A stretch of 64,000 nucleotides of DNA from Haloterrigena alkaliphila. Its GTDB lineage: Archaea; Halobacteriota; Halobacteria; Halobacteriales; Natrialbaceae. The stretch's first letter is position 1, and the number at the start of each line of letters is the position of its first letter. The stretch lies in assembly GCF_017352155.2 (NCBI RefSeq), contig NZ_CP071462.1, positions 558,001 to 622,000 on the forward strand. The letters are read 5' to 3'. Under the pieces are notes generated by a model, which did not search any database, was not told where the DNA came from, and saw only the letters and a program-made list of their open reading frames with translations. The translations under genes were made by a program, and so were the position numbers. Positions 16,290-25,212 of the stretch are shown piece by piece.

Positions 16290-17000
16290 TCAGGACTGCT
16301 CCAGCGGCTCGACCAGCGCCGGCTCGTCGACCGACGGATCGTTGACCGCCCGGGAGACCGGATACGCGCGCATCTCGTCGGCGGGGTGGGGCTCGAGGAG
16401 GTCGCTCGGATCGTCGGCCGTCAGCCACTCCCCCTCGGTGCCGGGCTCGAGGACGACCGCCATGCGGTGGTGGAGGTCCGCGACGAGGTCGTTCGGCTCG
16501 GTCGTAACGATAGAGAAGGTCTCGAGCGGGCCGTCGTCGCCCTCGTCCTCGACACCGCCGCCGAAGGCGTCGAGACCGGCCTGGGTCGTCGCGTCGTCGG
16601 GCTCCCAGCGCTCCCACAGCCCCGCCATCGCGAACACCCGATCGTCCGCGAAGGTGACCCGGTAGGGCTGTGTACCGTTCTCGGTCTCGACCCACTCGTA
16701 GAAGCCGTCGGCCGGGACGAGACATCGGCGTCGCTCGTAGGCCGCCCGGAACGTCGGCTTCTCGGCGACCGTCTCCGCCCGCGCGTTGATGAGCCCGCCG
16801 CTCTCGTCGTCGGCCCACGACGGCACCAGCCCCCACTCGAGGCGTCGGATCGCGTCCGGTTCCTCGTTGGTGATCACCGGCAGGCGCTGTCCCGGTGCCG
16901 CGTTGTACCGCGGTTCGAAGCCGTTCTGGTCAGGAAATCGGGCGTCGAACCGCTCCTCGAGCGCCGCCTGCTCGACCAGCAGCGTGTAGCGACCGCACAT
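16290..17000 (-). CDS. SRAP-domain protein (YedK/HMCES family)
   Basis: 236-aa protein of the SOS-response-associated peptidase family, which covalently shields abasic sites in single-stranded DNA. Met1 is followed by the catalytic Cys2 (MCGRYTLL), which must be freed by removal of Met. Other hallmarks are the RYNAAPGQ segment, INARAET, RRCLVPADGFYEW with its catalytic Glu, and HHRMAVVLEP with the active-site His. All key residues look intact. It stands alone between the GMC operon and the tRNA. Confidence 0.93.
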   Translation of the reverse strand: MCGRYTLLVEQAALEERFDARFPDQNGFEPRYNAAPGQRLPVITNEEPDAIRRLEWGLVPSWADDESGGLINARAETVAEKPTFRAAYERRRCLVPADGFYEWVETENGTQPYRVTFADDRVFAMAGLWERWEPDDATTQAGLDAFGGGVEDEGDDGPLETFSIVTTEPNDLVADLHHRMAVVLEPGTEGEWLTADDPSDLLEPHPADEMRAYPVSRAVNDPSVDEPALVEPLEQS

Positions 17001-17522
17001 ACCGGACGGACGGGCGCTTGGGATAAATCGTTGTCCGGTTCGTCGTTCGCGCCGTTGTCCGGTTCGTCGTTCCCTCGCGGGCCTCGAGCGCGGGAGGCGC
17101 TCGACTGACGACTACCGCCGATAGGGCGCTCGAGGCGGCCCGACAAATCGACGATCGTTCGCCGTCGGACGGTCCCCGATCGGGGCGGTATGGAGTCCAT
17201 ACTGCCGCCGAATCGGTCGGTAAGTGCCACGTTACGATATCCGATCCCCCTGCAGGTCACGACGGGGTCGCGATGACGGATCGATACGAAATGGTGGTGT
17301 GTCAAAGTGGCAAACTCGAACTTCGCGATCCGGAGGACCCCGGCTGCTGGCTGACGACCGACTCGCCAGCCGAAGTGACGCGGTAACCCGTCTCGCCTCC
17401 ACGATTTCGCGGTACCGCTCATCATTTTTCGCGGCGGAAACTGGTTGCTCTCGAGCGCGCAGTGTCCCCACGTACACCCAACGTATATCCAATACATTCG
17501 TCTAAAAGTGTTGTTTTTCGAA
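17001..17522. other. gene-free spacer upstream of the SRAP gene
   Basis: Nothing coding is supported. The open frames are short, overlap one another and lack family resemblance. No strong repeat is seen before the tRNA-derived sequence that begins at 17523. Confidence 0.45.
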
Positions 17523-17679
17523 GAAAACGCCAGGACAGGGATTTGAACCACGGTCGGACGTGCTCGCTCGCTCCGCTCGCTGTGCGCGACCTCTCTGATT
17601 CAAATCCTGTGATACCGTTTCATGATTTTGGATTACTCGCGCCGCTACGCGTCGCTCGTAGCAAGCAAAATCATGAAAA
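17523..17679. repeat. tRNA-Ser 3'-end direct repeat with two inverted repeats
   Basis: A 27-bp sequence at 17523-17549, containing the last ~22 nt of the tRNA-Ser gene plus 4-5 flanking bases, recurs exactly at 17675-17701 in the tRNA itself, 152 bp away. Between them lie two inverted repeats. ACAGGGATTTGAA (17535-17547) pairs with TTCAAATCCTGT (17599-17610), apart from one extra G. TTTCATGATTTT (17618-17629) pairs perfectly with AAAATCATGAAA (17667-17678). The arrangement resembles an att scar of an integrating element or a tRNA-derived repeat. Confidence 0.75.
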
Positions 17680-17760
17680 CGCCAGGACAGGGATTTGAAC
17701 CCTGAATCCCAAAGGGAACACGCTTTCCAGGCGTGCGCCTTACCGTTCGGCCATCCTGGC
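17680..17760 (-). tRNA. tRNA-Ser (anticodon GGA)
   Basis: On the minus strand the acceptor stem GCCAGGA pairs with TCCTGGC. The anticodon arm is CACGC-CTGGAAA-GCGTG with anticodon GGA. A long variable arm (about TTCCCTTTGGGA), typical of serine tRNA, precedes the T arm CAGGG-TTCAAAT-CCCTG. Discriminator base is G; CCA is not encoded. 81 nt. Confidence 0.95.
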
Positions 17761-17787
17761 TCGGGTCAACCTAACGGGGACCGTCGT

Positions 17788-18072
17788 TTAACTCTTACTT
17801 TTACCGTCGCCGCCGTGTGACTCGGTTTCAGGCCCCGCGCGGCGCGCCGCCCAGACGGCGACGCGGTGCTCGAGGGCGTAGGCCGACCCCGCCGTAACCG
17901 ATCCCACGAGCAGGGCGACGACGACCGCTCGCCCGATCGACAGCAGCGGGTCCCGGAGCAGGGCGTAGCCCTGGACGAGCGCCAGGAAGGCCAGACAGCC
18001 GACGGCGCCCCACAGCAGGGCCGAGACGACGCGCGGGTGGGCGTCGACCGCCGACGGCATCGGCGGCGCCAT
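17788..18072 (-). CDS. small membrane protein (94 aa)
   Basis: Starts MAPPMPSAVDAHPRVVSALLWG at the ATG whose A is the last base of the RidA stop codon (TGATG), so translation is probably coupled. Two hydrophobic segments are visible (about residues 15-38 and 47-66), then a polar C-terminus ending GGDGKSKS. No recognised domain. The coupling suggests co-expression with RidA but gives no function. Confidence 0.7.
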   Translation of the reverse strand: MAPPMPSAVDAHPRVVSALLWGAVGCLAFLALVQGYALLRDPLLSIGRAVVVALLVGSVTAGSAYALEHRVAVWAARRAGPETESHGGDGKSKS

Positions 18073-18452
18073 CACTCGAGGGAGGCGACGGCCTCGATTT
18101 CGACGCCGACGCCCTTCGGCAGCGCGGCGACCTCGACGGCGCTGCGGGCCGGCGGTTCGTGGTCGAAGTAGTCGGCGTAGGTCTCGTTCATCTCGTCGAA
18201 GTCGTCGATGTCCTCGAGGTAGACGGTCACCTTGAGCACGTCCGCGGAGGTCGCGCCGGCCTCGTCGAGGACCGCGTCGAGGTTGTAGAGGGCCTGTTCG
18301 GTCTGGGCCGCGATGGACTCGTCGTCGAGCGGGTCGCCGTCGGCCGTCAGGGGGATCTGTCCCGCAGTGAACAGCAGCGAGCCGTTGCTGGTCGCCTGAC
18401 TGTACGCGCCGACCGCGGCCGGCGCGTCGTCGGTTTCGATGATCCGTTTCAT
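18072..18452 (-). CDS. RidA family enamine/imine deaminase
   Basis: 126-aa cytosolic protein of the YjgF/YER057c/UK114 family, which hydrolyses reactive 2-aminoacrylate-type enamines made by PLP enzymes. The conserved substrate-binding Arg103 lies in PPARSAVEVAALPKG, and the N-terminal block YSQAT...LLFTAGQIP is typical. An ATG 27 nt upstream would add a non-conserved MPTGLESTT, so I start at MKRIIETDDA (18452). The threonine ammonia-lyase at 30923-32134, a source of RidA substrates, is not linked to it. Confidence 0.93.
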   Translation of the reverse strand: MKRIIETDDAPAAVGAYSQATSNGSLLFTAGQIPLTADGDPLDDESIAAQTEQALYNLDAVLDEAGATSADVLKVTVYLEDIDDFDEMNETYADYFDHEPPARSAVEVAALPKGVGVEIEAVASLE

Positions 18453-18538
18453 AGTGGTCGACTCGAGGCCCGTGGGCATAAAACGGGCGAAGCGGTCGCT
18501 CGAGTTGCGCCAGCATCCGACTTGGCGGCTGGCATACG

Positions 18539-18675
18539 GTGGCGCGCGCTGGGCCGCGATGAGGGACGCGAGGCCTGAACGGAGCGAGGGCCTCGGAAGA
18601 GCGAACGGGGAGCGCAGCGACCGAGTGAGTCGGCTGGGGAGGGCGTGGCGATCCCTGTCTCCAGTGGAAGCAACA
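18539..18675 (+). repeat. intergenic repeat family A, copy 1
   Basis: Starts GTGGCGCGCGCT, passes through a GAGTGAG box, and ends with GGGGAGGGCGTGG plus about 20 nt. It faces copy 2 in inverted orientation. The same ordered blocks recur at 38114, 38433, 40956 and here. Confidence 0.7.
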
Positions 18676-18776
18676 TACTCCCTCTCTCCGTCCGAATCGA
18701 ACCCACGTCCCCCTCTGGCAGAGAGCTACTCGTAACCGACATCTACCACTAGTCGAACGGAACGTACACTACTCGC

Positions 18777-18902
18777 GCTGGCAACACTGATTTCCACACC
18801 CTCCCCAACCGATTCGCTCGTTCCCTTCGGTCACTCGCTCATCCCTCGCACGGCTTCGTGCCGTGGTTCACTAGCCGTTCACCACGGCTCAGCGCGCGCC
18901 AC
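18777..18902 (-). repeat. intergenic repeat family A, copy 2
   Basis: Inverted relative to copy 1: reading right to left it shows GTGGCGCGCGCT, GCGAGGGATGAGCGAGTGA, CGAATCGGTTGGGGAGGGTG and a terminal CTGATTTCCA/TGTTGCCAG-type block. Confidence 0.72.
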
Positions 18903-18968
18903 TGTGGAGGATCGTCCGTCGGATAGATTCCCGTCCGAGGTTGCGTCCTGCTCGGTGGGAGGCGCGAC

Positions 18969-19766
18969 TCAGACGAACGCCAGCGGAACCATCACGGCGA
19001 CGCCGACGACGAGGCCGGCGACCAGTTCCGGTTTCCCGCCCCGCGGGAGGTCGCGGCCGACGTCGAGCGCCTCCGGGATGAACTCCGTGAGGACGAGGTA
19101 GATCATCGCGCCGGCCGCGAAGCCGAAACCGTAGGGGAGGAACTCGCGGGCGTAGCGGACGAAGCCGAACGCGAGGACGGCCCCGATCGGCTGGGGGAGA
19201 CTCGAGAAGACCGCCCACCAGACGAGTTTCCAGTTGGCGACGCCCATCGAGGTCAGGGGGATCGAGATGGCGGTCCCCTCGGGGACGTTGTGAATCGAGA
19301 TGGCGATCGTCATGAAGATCGCGAGCACCGGCACCGTGAAGCCGAGGACGGCGATGCCGCCCTCGAGGCCGAGGTCGGCGAAGGAGACCCCGATCGCCAC
19401 GCCCTCGGGAAAGCTGTGGACGGTCAACACGCCGAGAATGAGCACGAGTTTCTTGAAGTCGGCCTCCTCGTACGCGCGGGGATCGATCTCGGCGTCCATC
19501 AGCACGTCGTGGGCGACGACCACGAGCGCGACGCCGGCGGCCATCCCCACGGCGATTTCGAACGGCGTCCCCTCGGCCAGCCCCTCCTCGACGAGGCCGA
19601 ACGTCGACGCGGAGATCATGATCCCCGAGGCCAGTCCCCAGAGGACGACGTTCCGTCGGTCGCTGATCGTCTCGAAGAAGAAGAAGGGGACGGCGCCGAG
19701 GCCCGTCGCCAGCGCCGTCACGAGGCCGGCGACGAACACCAGCACGAGGTTCTCGAGGAGCGCCAT
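18969..19766 (-). CDS. ZIP family metal (zinc-type) transporter
   Basis: 265-aa membrane protein with about 8 helices. The two ZIP metal-site motifs are present: HSFPEG (117-122) in helix IV and HNVPEG (159-164) in helix V. The start at 19766 (MALLENLVLV) puts the first helix at the N-terminus as in ZupT-like proteins; a start 75 nt upstream would add an unrelated polar extension. It probably imports Zn2+ or other divalent metals. It carries no copy of the TTTAGG-N4-CCTAAA operator, so it is not part of that regulon by sequence. Confidence 0.92.
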   Translation of the reverse strand: MALLENLVLVFVAGLVTALATGLGAVPFFFFETISDRRNVVLWGLASGIMISASTFGLVEEGLAEGTPFEIAVGMAAGVALVVVAHDVLMDAEIDPRAYEEADFKKLVLILGVLTVHSFPEGVAIGVSFADLGLEGGIAVLGFTVPVLAIFMTIAISIHNVPEGTAISIPLTSMGVANWKLVWWAVFSSLPQPIGAVLAFGFVRYAREFLPYGFGFAAGAMIYLVLTEFIPEALDVGRDLPRGGKPELVAGLVVGVAVMVPLAFV

Positions 19767-19871
19767 CGTCGTCCCGATATTAGCCCGTGCACGTAAATCG
19801 CCACCGGAGCCCGTGCCGTCGCTCGAATACGATACGGGCACCGCCTGGCGGCGTCTCCGCTCGAGGCGCCG

Positions 19872-20618
19872 TCACTCCAGCAACGACCGGTACTGGCCGA
19901 CGACGTCGTCGCCGGGCGCCCCGTCGAACCGGAGGCGGCCGTCGACGACGACGGAGAGGCGGTCCAGCGAGTCGGCGAAGGCCGCGACGTTGTGCGTCGA
20001 GACGACGACCGTCCGATCGTTCTCCCGGTAGTCGTCGAGGAAGCGCCCGATTCGCCGCCGCGAGTAGTCATCGACGTCGGCCAGCGGTTCGTCGAGCAGG
20101 AGGTACTGGGGGCGCTTGATCAGCGCGATCCCCAGGTCGAGTTTCTTGCGGAACCCGCCCGAGAGTTGGTCCGCGCGCCGGTCCGCGGCGGGCGCGAGGC
20201 GCAGTTCCTCGAGCAACGTCTCGAGCCACGACGCCGGCGGCGGGTCGTCGACGAACCCCCGGAAGACTTCGAGGTTCTCGCGGACGGTCAGCGACGGGTA
20301 GAAGCGCGGTTCCTGAAAGCTGTAGCCGACGGTCGCCGTCGAGCGCTCGATCCGGCCGCTCGAGGGCCGGACGAGTCCGGCCAGCAGCGCGAACAGCGTC
20401 GTCTTCCCCGACCCGTTCGGGCCGATCAGTCCGTGGAACTCCCCCGGACGGAACGCGAGGGAGATGTCCTCGAGGGCGGTCGTCTCACCGTAGCGTTTCG
20501 TCACGTCGACGAGCGCGAGTTCGGCAGTGGCGTCGTGGGTTTCGGAATCGGTCGCGGCGCGCGTTTCGCCGTGAGTCGGATCGGTACCAGTCTTCGTTGT
20601 CGGATCGGTATCAGTCAT
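19872..20618 (-). CDS. ABC transporter ATP-binding protein
   Basis: 248-aa ATPase. After a Thr/Asp-rich N-terminus it has Walker A GPNGSGKTT, Q-loop SFQEPRFY, signature LSGGFRKK, Walker B YLLLDEP and a switch His in VVVSTHNVA. It starts 2 nt after the stop of the ABC-2 permease gene and is the last gene of a three-gene operon with the lipoprotein at 21692. The layout points to an ABC-2 type export system; cargo unknown. Confidence 0.93.
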   Translation of the reverse strand: MTDTDPTTKTGTDPTHGETRAATDSETHDATAELALVDVTKRYGETTALEDISLAFRPGEFHGLIGPNGSGKTTLFALLAGLVRPSSGRIERSTATVGYSFQEPRFYPSLTVRENLEVFRGFVDDPPPASWLETLLEELRLAPAADRRADQLSGGFRKKLDLGIALIKRPQYLLLDEPLADVDDYSRRRIGRFLDDYRENDRTVVVSTHNVAAFADSLDRLSVVVDGRLRFDGAPGDDVVGQYRSLLE

Positions 20619-20620
20619 CG

Positions 20621-21685
20621 TTATCGCCTCCGTCGGTAGACGACCAGCGCCAGTTGCAGGGCGACGAGCGACGCCAGCGCCGTCGCGGCGAGCCACAGCA
20701 GGTAGTCGGCGTACAGCGCGGCCGGAGCGTCGCGCAACATCGTGCTCCGGAGCGTGATCGCCGAGTAGTGGGTCGGCAGCGCCCGGGCGATCGTCTGCTG
20801 GGTCGTCGAGAAGAAGCCGACCGGGTAGACGATACTCGAGAGGCCGAGGACGGCCAGCGACAGCCCGAGATTGACGAACAGCGCCGTCTGCCGGAGACCG
20901 AGCGCGAAGCAGACGGCCAGCCCGATCGCCGCCAGATAGCAGAAGGTGAGCCCCAGTACGAGCAGCGTCGCGGGAGCGAGGACGGCCACGTCGTAGCCGA
21001 GCCACGCCGCCGTCGCGGCGATGACTACCGCCGGAACGGCGAGGACGGCCCCGTAGAAACAGAGTTTGCTCGCGACGACCGTCTCGAGGCTCGACTCCGT
21101 CTGCAGCCGATCGAGCACGAGCCGTTCGGAGCGCACCTGATAGGGCAGGTAGACCAGCCCGTAGAGCGTCACGAACGCGAAGACGCCGGTCGGCACGAGG
21201 AACTCGGAGAGGGTTCGCGGCTCGCCGACGCGGTCGTGGGCGACGCTCACGTCCGCCGCGACGCTCGCGTCGAGTTGGGATTCGGCGACGCCGATGCTCT
21301 GCTCGACCGGTTCCTCGAAGGGGACGAAGGCGTGATCGGAGACGACGGTCAGGTTCGCGTCGGTCTCCGGGTTCATCACGTCGGTCGGTACCCGTACGAT
21401 CAGATAGATCTCCTCGCGCTGGAGGGCCTCGCGGGCCTCGGCCGACGACTCGTACTCGATCGGCGTCGCGAACCCGGCCAGTCCGGCCTCGGCGACGGCG
21501 ACGTCGGTGTCGGTCGCGTTCGCCTCGGGGACGATGCCGACCGGCACGTCGCGCGGAATCGTCTGCTCGAAGACCGCGGTGCCGACGACCAGCCCGCCGG
21601 GCAACAAGAGTAGCAGGACGACGATCAGGCCCAGGTTCCGTCGGACGGTGATCGTCTCCTTTCGCAGCAGTGCGAGCAGATCCAC
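20621..21685 (-). CDS. ABC-2 type permease
   Basis: 354-aa membrane protein starting with GTG (MDLLALLRKETITVRRN). One N-terminal helix precedes a ~150-residue extracytoplasmic domain (about residues 40-165), followed by six helices. This is the ABC-2/NatB arrangement with a large first loop. The substrate is unknown. It lies 6 nt downstream of the lipoprotein gene and 2 nt upstream of the ATPase gene. Confidence 0.88.
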   Translation of the reverse strand: MDLLALLRKETITVRRNLGLIVVLLLLLPGGLVVGTAVFEQTIPRDVPVGIVPEANATDTDVAVAEAGLAGFATPIEYESSAEAREALQREEIYLIVRVPTDVMNPETDANLTVVSDHAFVPFEEPVEQSIGVAESQLDASVAADVSVAHDRVGEPRTLSEFLVPTGVFAFVTLYGLVYLPYQVRSERLVLDRLQTESSLETVVASKLCFYGAVLAVPAVVIAATAAWLGYDVAVLAPATLLVLGLTFCYLAAIGLAVCFALGLRQTALFVNLGLSLAVLGLSSIVYPVGFFSTTQQTIARALPTHYSAITLRSTMLRDAPAALYADYLLWLAATALASLVALQLALVVYRRRR

Positions 21686-21691
21686 GTCCCC

Positions 21692-22798
21692 TCACACCTC
21701 GTCGAGGAGGGCGAACACGTCGACGCTGCCCTCGTACTGCAACCTGACGACCGCGCCGTCCCGCCCGAGGTCGATGTCGCCGGGCTCGAGTCCGTCGAGA
21801 TCGCTCGCCTCGAGATCGACGCCCTCGAGGTTCGTGACGATTTCCGGATCGGTGAGCAGCGGGAGCAGCCCCTCGAGGACCGACTCCAGTTCCGCGGCGG
21901 CGTCCTCGTCGCTGACGTGCAGCGCGGCGTCGAGCGCGGTCCCCTGGTCGGTCGCGGCGTAGCTCCGTCCGACCGCTTCGATCGCCTCGAAGGGGTCGCC
22001 GTTCACCAGCGGGTGCGACTGCACCGACTCCGGGAGGAACGATCCGGACGGCAGCGACGCGACGGTCAACTGCGCGCCGCGGGCGTCGTCGTGGGCGTCG
22101 CGAAGTCGGCCGTCGACGGGGCCGGCGCCCCCGTGCCGGACGGCGAGCGCGGCCTCGACCGCCGCCCCGTCGCCGGCGACGAACCGACCGTCGGTGAGGG
22201 AGCCGAGAACGACGGGGGCGGTCGTCGAGCCGGCCGGCTCGCTGGTCCGTTCATCCGACTCGTTCGGGTCCGGTGTGGTCGATTCGGTCGAATCCGCCGC
22301 GTCCGCGGCCGGCGCGTCGGTCGGGCGATACAGGACCGACTCGTCCTCGAACGACTCCGCCTCGTATTCGAGGCCGGTCGCCTCCTCGAGCGAGGCGACG
22401 GCCGCGTCGGTCGTCCAATCGCCCTCGGCGACGACGGCGGTGGCGGCCCCGTCGCTCCCGGGAACTGCGAACGAGAGCGTCTCGATCGCGTCGAGCGGGT
22501 CCAGTCCGGTTCGGGCTGCGAGCGTCGCGGCGGCCGCAGCGATCGGTTCGACGGCCGCGAGACCCTCGAGCACCCGGTCCGGGTCGTCCGCGGCCGCGAT
22601 CGATTCCGTCTCGAGGTGTGCGAGCACGGTCGCGTCGGCCGGCGCGTCGGCCGCGAGTACGCGGCCGTCGTCGCTGTGGCCGTTGCCGTGGCCGGTACAG
22701 CCGGCCATCGCGGAAACGAGGGCGGCGCCGCCGGCGAGCGCAGTCCGCCTCGAGAGGCGCGGGCCGTCGACGGTGTGATCTGGCGGGGGAGTCGACAT
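21692..22798 (-). CDS. Tat-exported lipoprotein, partner of the ABC-2 exporter
   Basis: 368 aa from MSTPPPDHTVDG. It has a twin-arginine signal SRRTALAGGAALVSAMAGC with lipobox Cys (MAGC). The mature protein is acidic and repeat-like, with a low-complexity Ser/Thr/Asp/Glu stretch in the middle (about residues 165-200). It resembles haloarchaeal surface proteins of unknown function. Being first in an operon with an ABC-2 permease and ATPase, it is probably an accessory or cargo-interacting component. An upstream start (22825) would place residues before the Tat signal, which is less likely. Confidence 0.75.
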   Translation of the reverse strand: MSTPPPDHTVDGPRLSRRTALAGGAALVSAMAGCTGHGNGHSDDGRVLAADAPADATVLAHLETESIAAADDPDRVLEGLAAVEPIAAAAATLAARTGLDPLDAIETLSFAVPGSDGAATAVVAEGDWTTDAAVASLEEATGLEYEAESFEDESVLYRPTDAPAADAADSTESTTPDPNESDERTSEPAGSTTAPVVLGSLTDGRFVAGDGAAVEAALAVRHGGAGPVDGRLRDAHDDARGAQLTVASLPSGSFLPESVQSHPLVNGDPFEAIEAVGRSYAATDQGTALDAALHVSDEDAAAELESVLEGLLPLLTDPEIVTNLEGVDLEASDLDGLEPGDIDLGRDGAVVRLQYEGSVDVFALLDEV

Positions 22799-22867
22799 AC
22801 GGCACCTCTCGGAAGCGAGTAACATTAACAGTTCGGCTCGAATGAACGACGACGGCGCGGACGAACG

Positions 22868-24109
22868 CTACAGCAGGTCGTCGAAACCGAGGCGTTGTTT
22901 CGCGAACTCGGCGAGCATCGGCAGGTCGTCGAGTTCGAACAGTCGCAGAATGGAGCGGACGTCGCCGCGGTTGGCCTTCGCCAGCGTGTCGTCGTCGAGG
23001 CGCTGAAGGTCGCGCATGAACTGGTCGTAGCGATCGTTCGGCGCGAGGTAGAGCAGCTGGGTCATCAGCAGTCGCTTGCGCTGGTTGGGCGCGACGTCGC
23101 GGTGCCAGAGGGTGTCGTACACCTCGAGGTTCTCCGCGGTCGGCTCGATGTCGTGTTTGAGACAGCTATCGACCGCGGCGGCGGCCATGCGACCGGACTG
23201 CATGCACTTGTTGATCCCTTCGCCCCAGAGCGGGTCGACCGTCGGGACGGTGTCGCCGATGGCCATGAACCGGTCGGTGTGCATCCGCTCGGGCAACTGG
23301 ATGTGCGCCGAGCCCCGGTGTTGTTTCCCCTCGAGGGCCGTCGCGTCGGCGAATCGCGGGTCCGTCTCGAGCCAGTGCTCGAGGTAGTCGTCGATCCCGA
23401 AATCGTCGCGCGCGTACTGCTTGTGGCTGCCGTTCTGGATGTAACAGAGACCGACCTTGGCGGTGTCCTCGCCCGTGTGGAAGATCCACGAGTAGCCGCC
23501 GGGGGCGATATCGTGGTCGAGTCGGAGCATCATCGCGTCGCGGAGGTCGGCGAACCCGGGGCGGTCGATGTCGATCCCCTCGAACTCGTACTCGATCCCG
23601 ATCGCGTGGTTCTCGCGTTTGAGATCGACGACGTCGAGTTTCTTCGCCAGCGGCGCGGACGGTCCCGTCGCGTCGATGACAATGTCGCCGTAGACCTCCT
23701 CGTCGCCGTTGTACCTGACGCCGGCGATCTGTCCGTTCTCCATGATCGGGGCGGTGACGCGCGCGTCGAAGCGGTACTCCGCGCCCTCCTCGCGGCTGTC
23801 GGCGACGAGGAACCGCTTGAAATCGGCGAACTCGAGGACCGCCCCGGCCTGCTCGCGGACGTAGTGGTCGTGTGGCGACTCGAGGACGACCTTGTCGGTG
23901 TACTGCATGACGACGTCGTCCGGAATCCCGAACGAGGCCATCATCGACGGGAACGTCCCCGCGGTGGACTTGTTACTCTGGCGCGGGAACTCGTCTTCCG
24001 ACTCGGTCTCGAGGACCACGACGTCGTAGCCCCGCGCGGCGAGATCGCGTGTACACTGGCCGCCGGCCGGGCCGGCGCCGGCGATGACCACATCGTAGCG
24101 GTTGTTCAT
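22868..24109 (-). CDS. geranylgeranyl reductase family flavoprotein
   Basis: 413-aa FAD enzyme. GAGPAGG lies in the N-terminal FAD motif (residues 9-15), the central GDIVIDATGPSA block marks the second FAD contact, and the FAD ribityl-site block FMAIGDTVPTVDPLWGEGI is followed by a helical C-terminus. The family reduces the isoprenoid chains of archaeal lipids or menaquinone. The ATG at 24109 fits a leaderless transcript from an AT-rich element (AATAAACTAAT on the coding strand) near 24131-24141. It may saturate archaeol precursors, but the exact substrate is not shown. Confidence 0.85.
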   Translation of the reverse strand: MNNRYDVVIAGAGPAGGQCTRDLAARGYDVVVLETESEDEFPRQSNKSTAGTFPSMMASFGIPDDVVMQYTDKVVLESPHDHYVREQAGAVLEFADFKRFLVADSREEGAEYRFDARVTAPIMENGQIAGVRYNGDEEVYGDIVIDATGPSAPLAKKLDVVDLKRENHAIGIEYEFEGIDIDRPGFADLRDAMMLRLDHDIAPGGYSWIFHTGEDTAKVGLCYIQNGSHKQYARDDFGIDDYLEHWLETDPRFADATALEGKQHRGSAHIQLPERMHTDRFMAIGDTVPTVDPLWGEGINKCMQSGRMAAAAVDSCLKHDIEPTAENLEVYDTLWHRDVAPNQRKRLLMTQLLYLAPNDRYDQFMRDLQRLDDDTLAKANRGDVRSILRLFELDDLPMLAEFAKQRLGFDDLL

Positions 24110-24268
24110 ACTGGCGTGACTATTTCGGAGCCTCATTAGTTTATTCAGTCGCGGTTGAGTTTCCGTTCTCGAGCGAACGACAGTGAAGAGATACTGTCGG
24201 CGTTGACGCATCGATTCGATCGGGCGGGCGATTCGACTCGAGGCGGCCTCGTCCGTCGGCGAGTGGCC

Positions 24269-24685
24269 TCAGCGGACGATCGTTACGGGAACCGGCGAGC
24301 GGCGGGCGATCCGCTCCGCGACGCTCCCGAGCAGGACCCGCGAGACGCCCGTCCGGCCGTGACTGCCGACGACGATCCGGTCGATCACGCGGTCGGCGGC
24401 GTGGTCGACGACGGCATTCGCCGGTTCCCCGACCAGCAACGCCGTCTCGACCTCGCAGTCGTGCTCGGCCGCGCGCTCGCGGGCCGTCTCGAACAGGTCG
24501 GCCGCCTGCTCCCGGTGGCGTTCCTGAACCCCGTCCGCGCCGAGGTGAGCGACCTCGCCGTACCCGCTTCGGTTGGGATCCACGACGTGGGCGACGACGA
24601 TCCCCGACTCGGGCCGCTCCGCGAGCGCGAACTCGAGGGCGGCCCAGCCCGGATCCGAGTCGTCGAGGGCGACGAGCAGCGTCAT
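24269..24685 (-). CDS. universal stress protein (UspA family)
   Basis: 138-aa single Usp domain. N-terminal strand MTLLVALDDSDPG and the ATP-binding motif GSHGRTGVSRVLLGS (G-x2-G-x9-G-S) near the C-terminus are intact, so this is an ATP-binding type member. Cytosolic. No operon partner; the flavoprotein gene begins 160 bp away on the same strand. Confidence 0.92.
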   Translation of the reverse strand: MTLLVALDDSDPGWAALEFALAERPESGIVVAHVVDPNRSGYGEVAHLGADGVQERHREQAADLFETARERAAEHDCEVETALLVGEPANAVVDHAADRVIDRIVVGSHGRTGVSRVLLGSVAERIARRSPVPVTIVR

Positions 24686-25212
24686 GTGAATCTGTTGGAA
24701 CGGGGACCACTTGAGTGATTCCGTCGCACCCGTCGCTCGCGCGGGCGCCGCCGACTCGATGTGCGATCGATCCGTCGAAACCCGATTCGTCCGAGCGGCC
24801 CCCCGCGAGCGTGCAGGCGAGCGTCCCCGTCATCTCGAGCGGCGACGGCGTGACGGTCGCCGCTGGTGGAGTGTTCGAAACGCGATAGCGTCCGTACCCG
24901 CTCGGCCCCGTTCGTTATCCGGGGAGTACGGACGATCAGTCCGGCGTTTCCCGCCCGACGTCGGGGACTCGTTGGCGGACAAGCCGGGATTGGACCCCGA
25001 GCGGTCGGGGAGACGGAGCGAGTCGATGAGCACCGGATCGGGACTCGAGGCGAGCGACGGCGAACCCGACGCGGTTCGTTCGCGTCGAGGGACGGCGATC
25101 CGCGGTTCGTTCGCCTCGAGAGGCGGCGCTCGTTTCCGCGACGGTCGTGCTTGCACAGCCAACGGATGCTATAACGGGGGTGGGGAGAATACGGTTGTGA
25201 AACTCTAGCACG
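24686..25212. other. intergenic region upstream of the NrfD gene
   Basis: No gene is supported; the overlapping open frames are Arg/Ser-rich high-GC artefacts. A TATA-like GCTATAACG near 25167-25175 is a candidate promoter for the NrfD gene. Confidence 0.4.

Larger units (their letters stand above)
18453..18968. other. intergenic region carrying an inverted pair of the five-copy repeat
   Basis: No gene is supported. The region is largely an inverted pair of repeat family A (18539-18675 and 18777-18902, listed separately) with about 100 bp of unique sequence between them. Confidence 0.6.

Noticed and set aside
17524-17610. Second tRNA gene
   Set aside because: Only the 3' end of the tRNA is present; no acceptor 5' arm, D arm or anticodon can be formed.
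18539-18902. Possible CRISPR array
   Set aside because: The repeats are few, inverted and of variable spacing, not regularly spaced direct repeats; no cas genes.
24711-25208. Open frames on both strands before the NrfD gene
   Set aside because: Overlapping Arg/Ser-rich frames without promoter, motif or homology.
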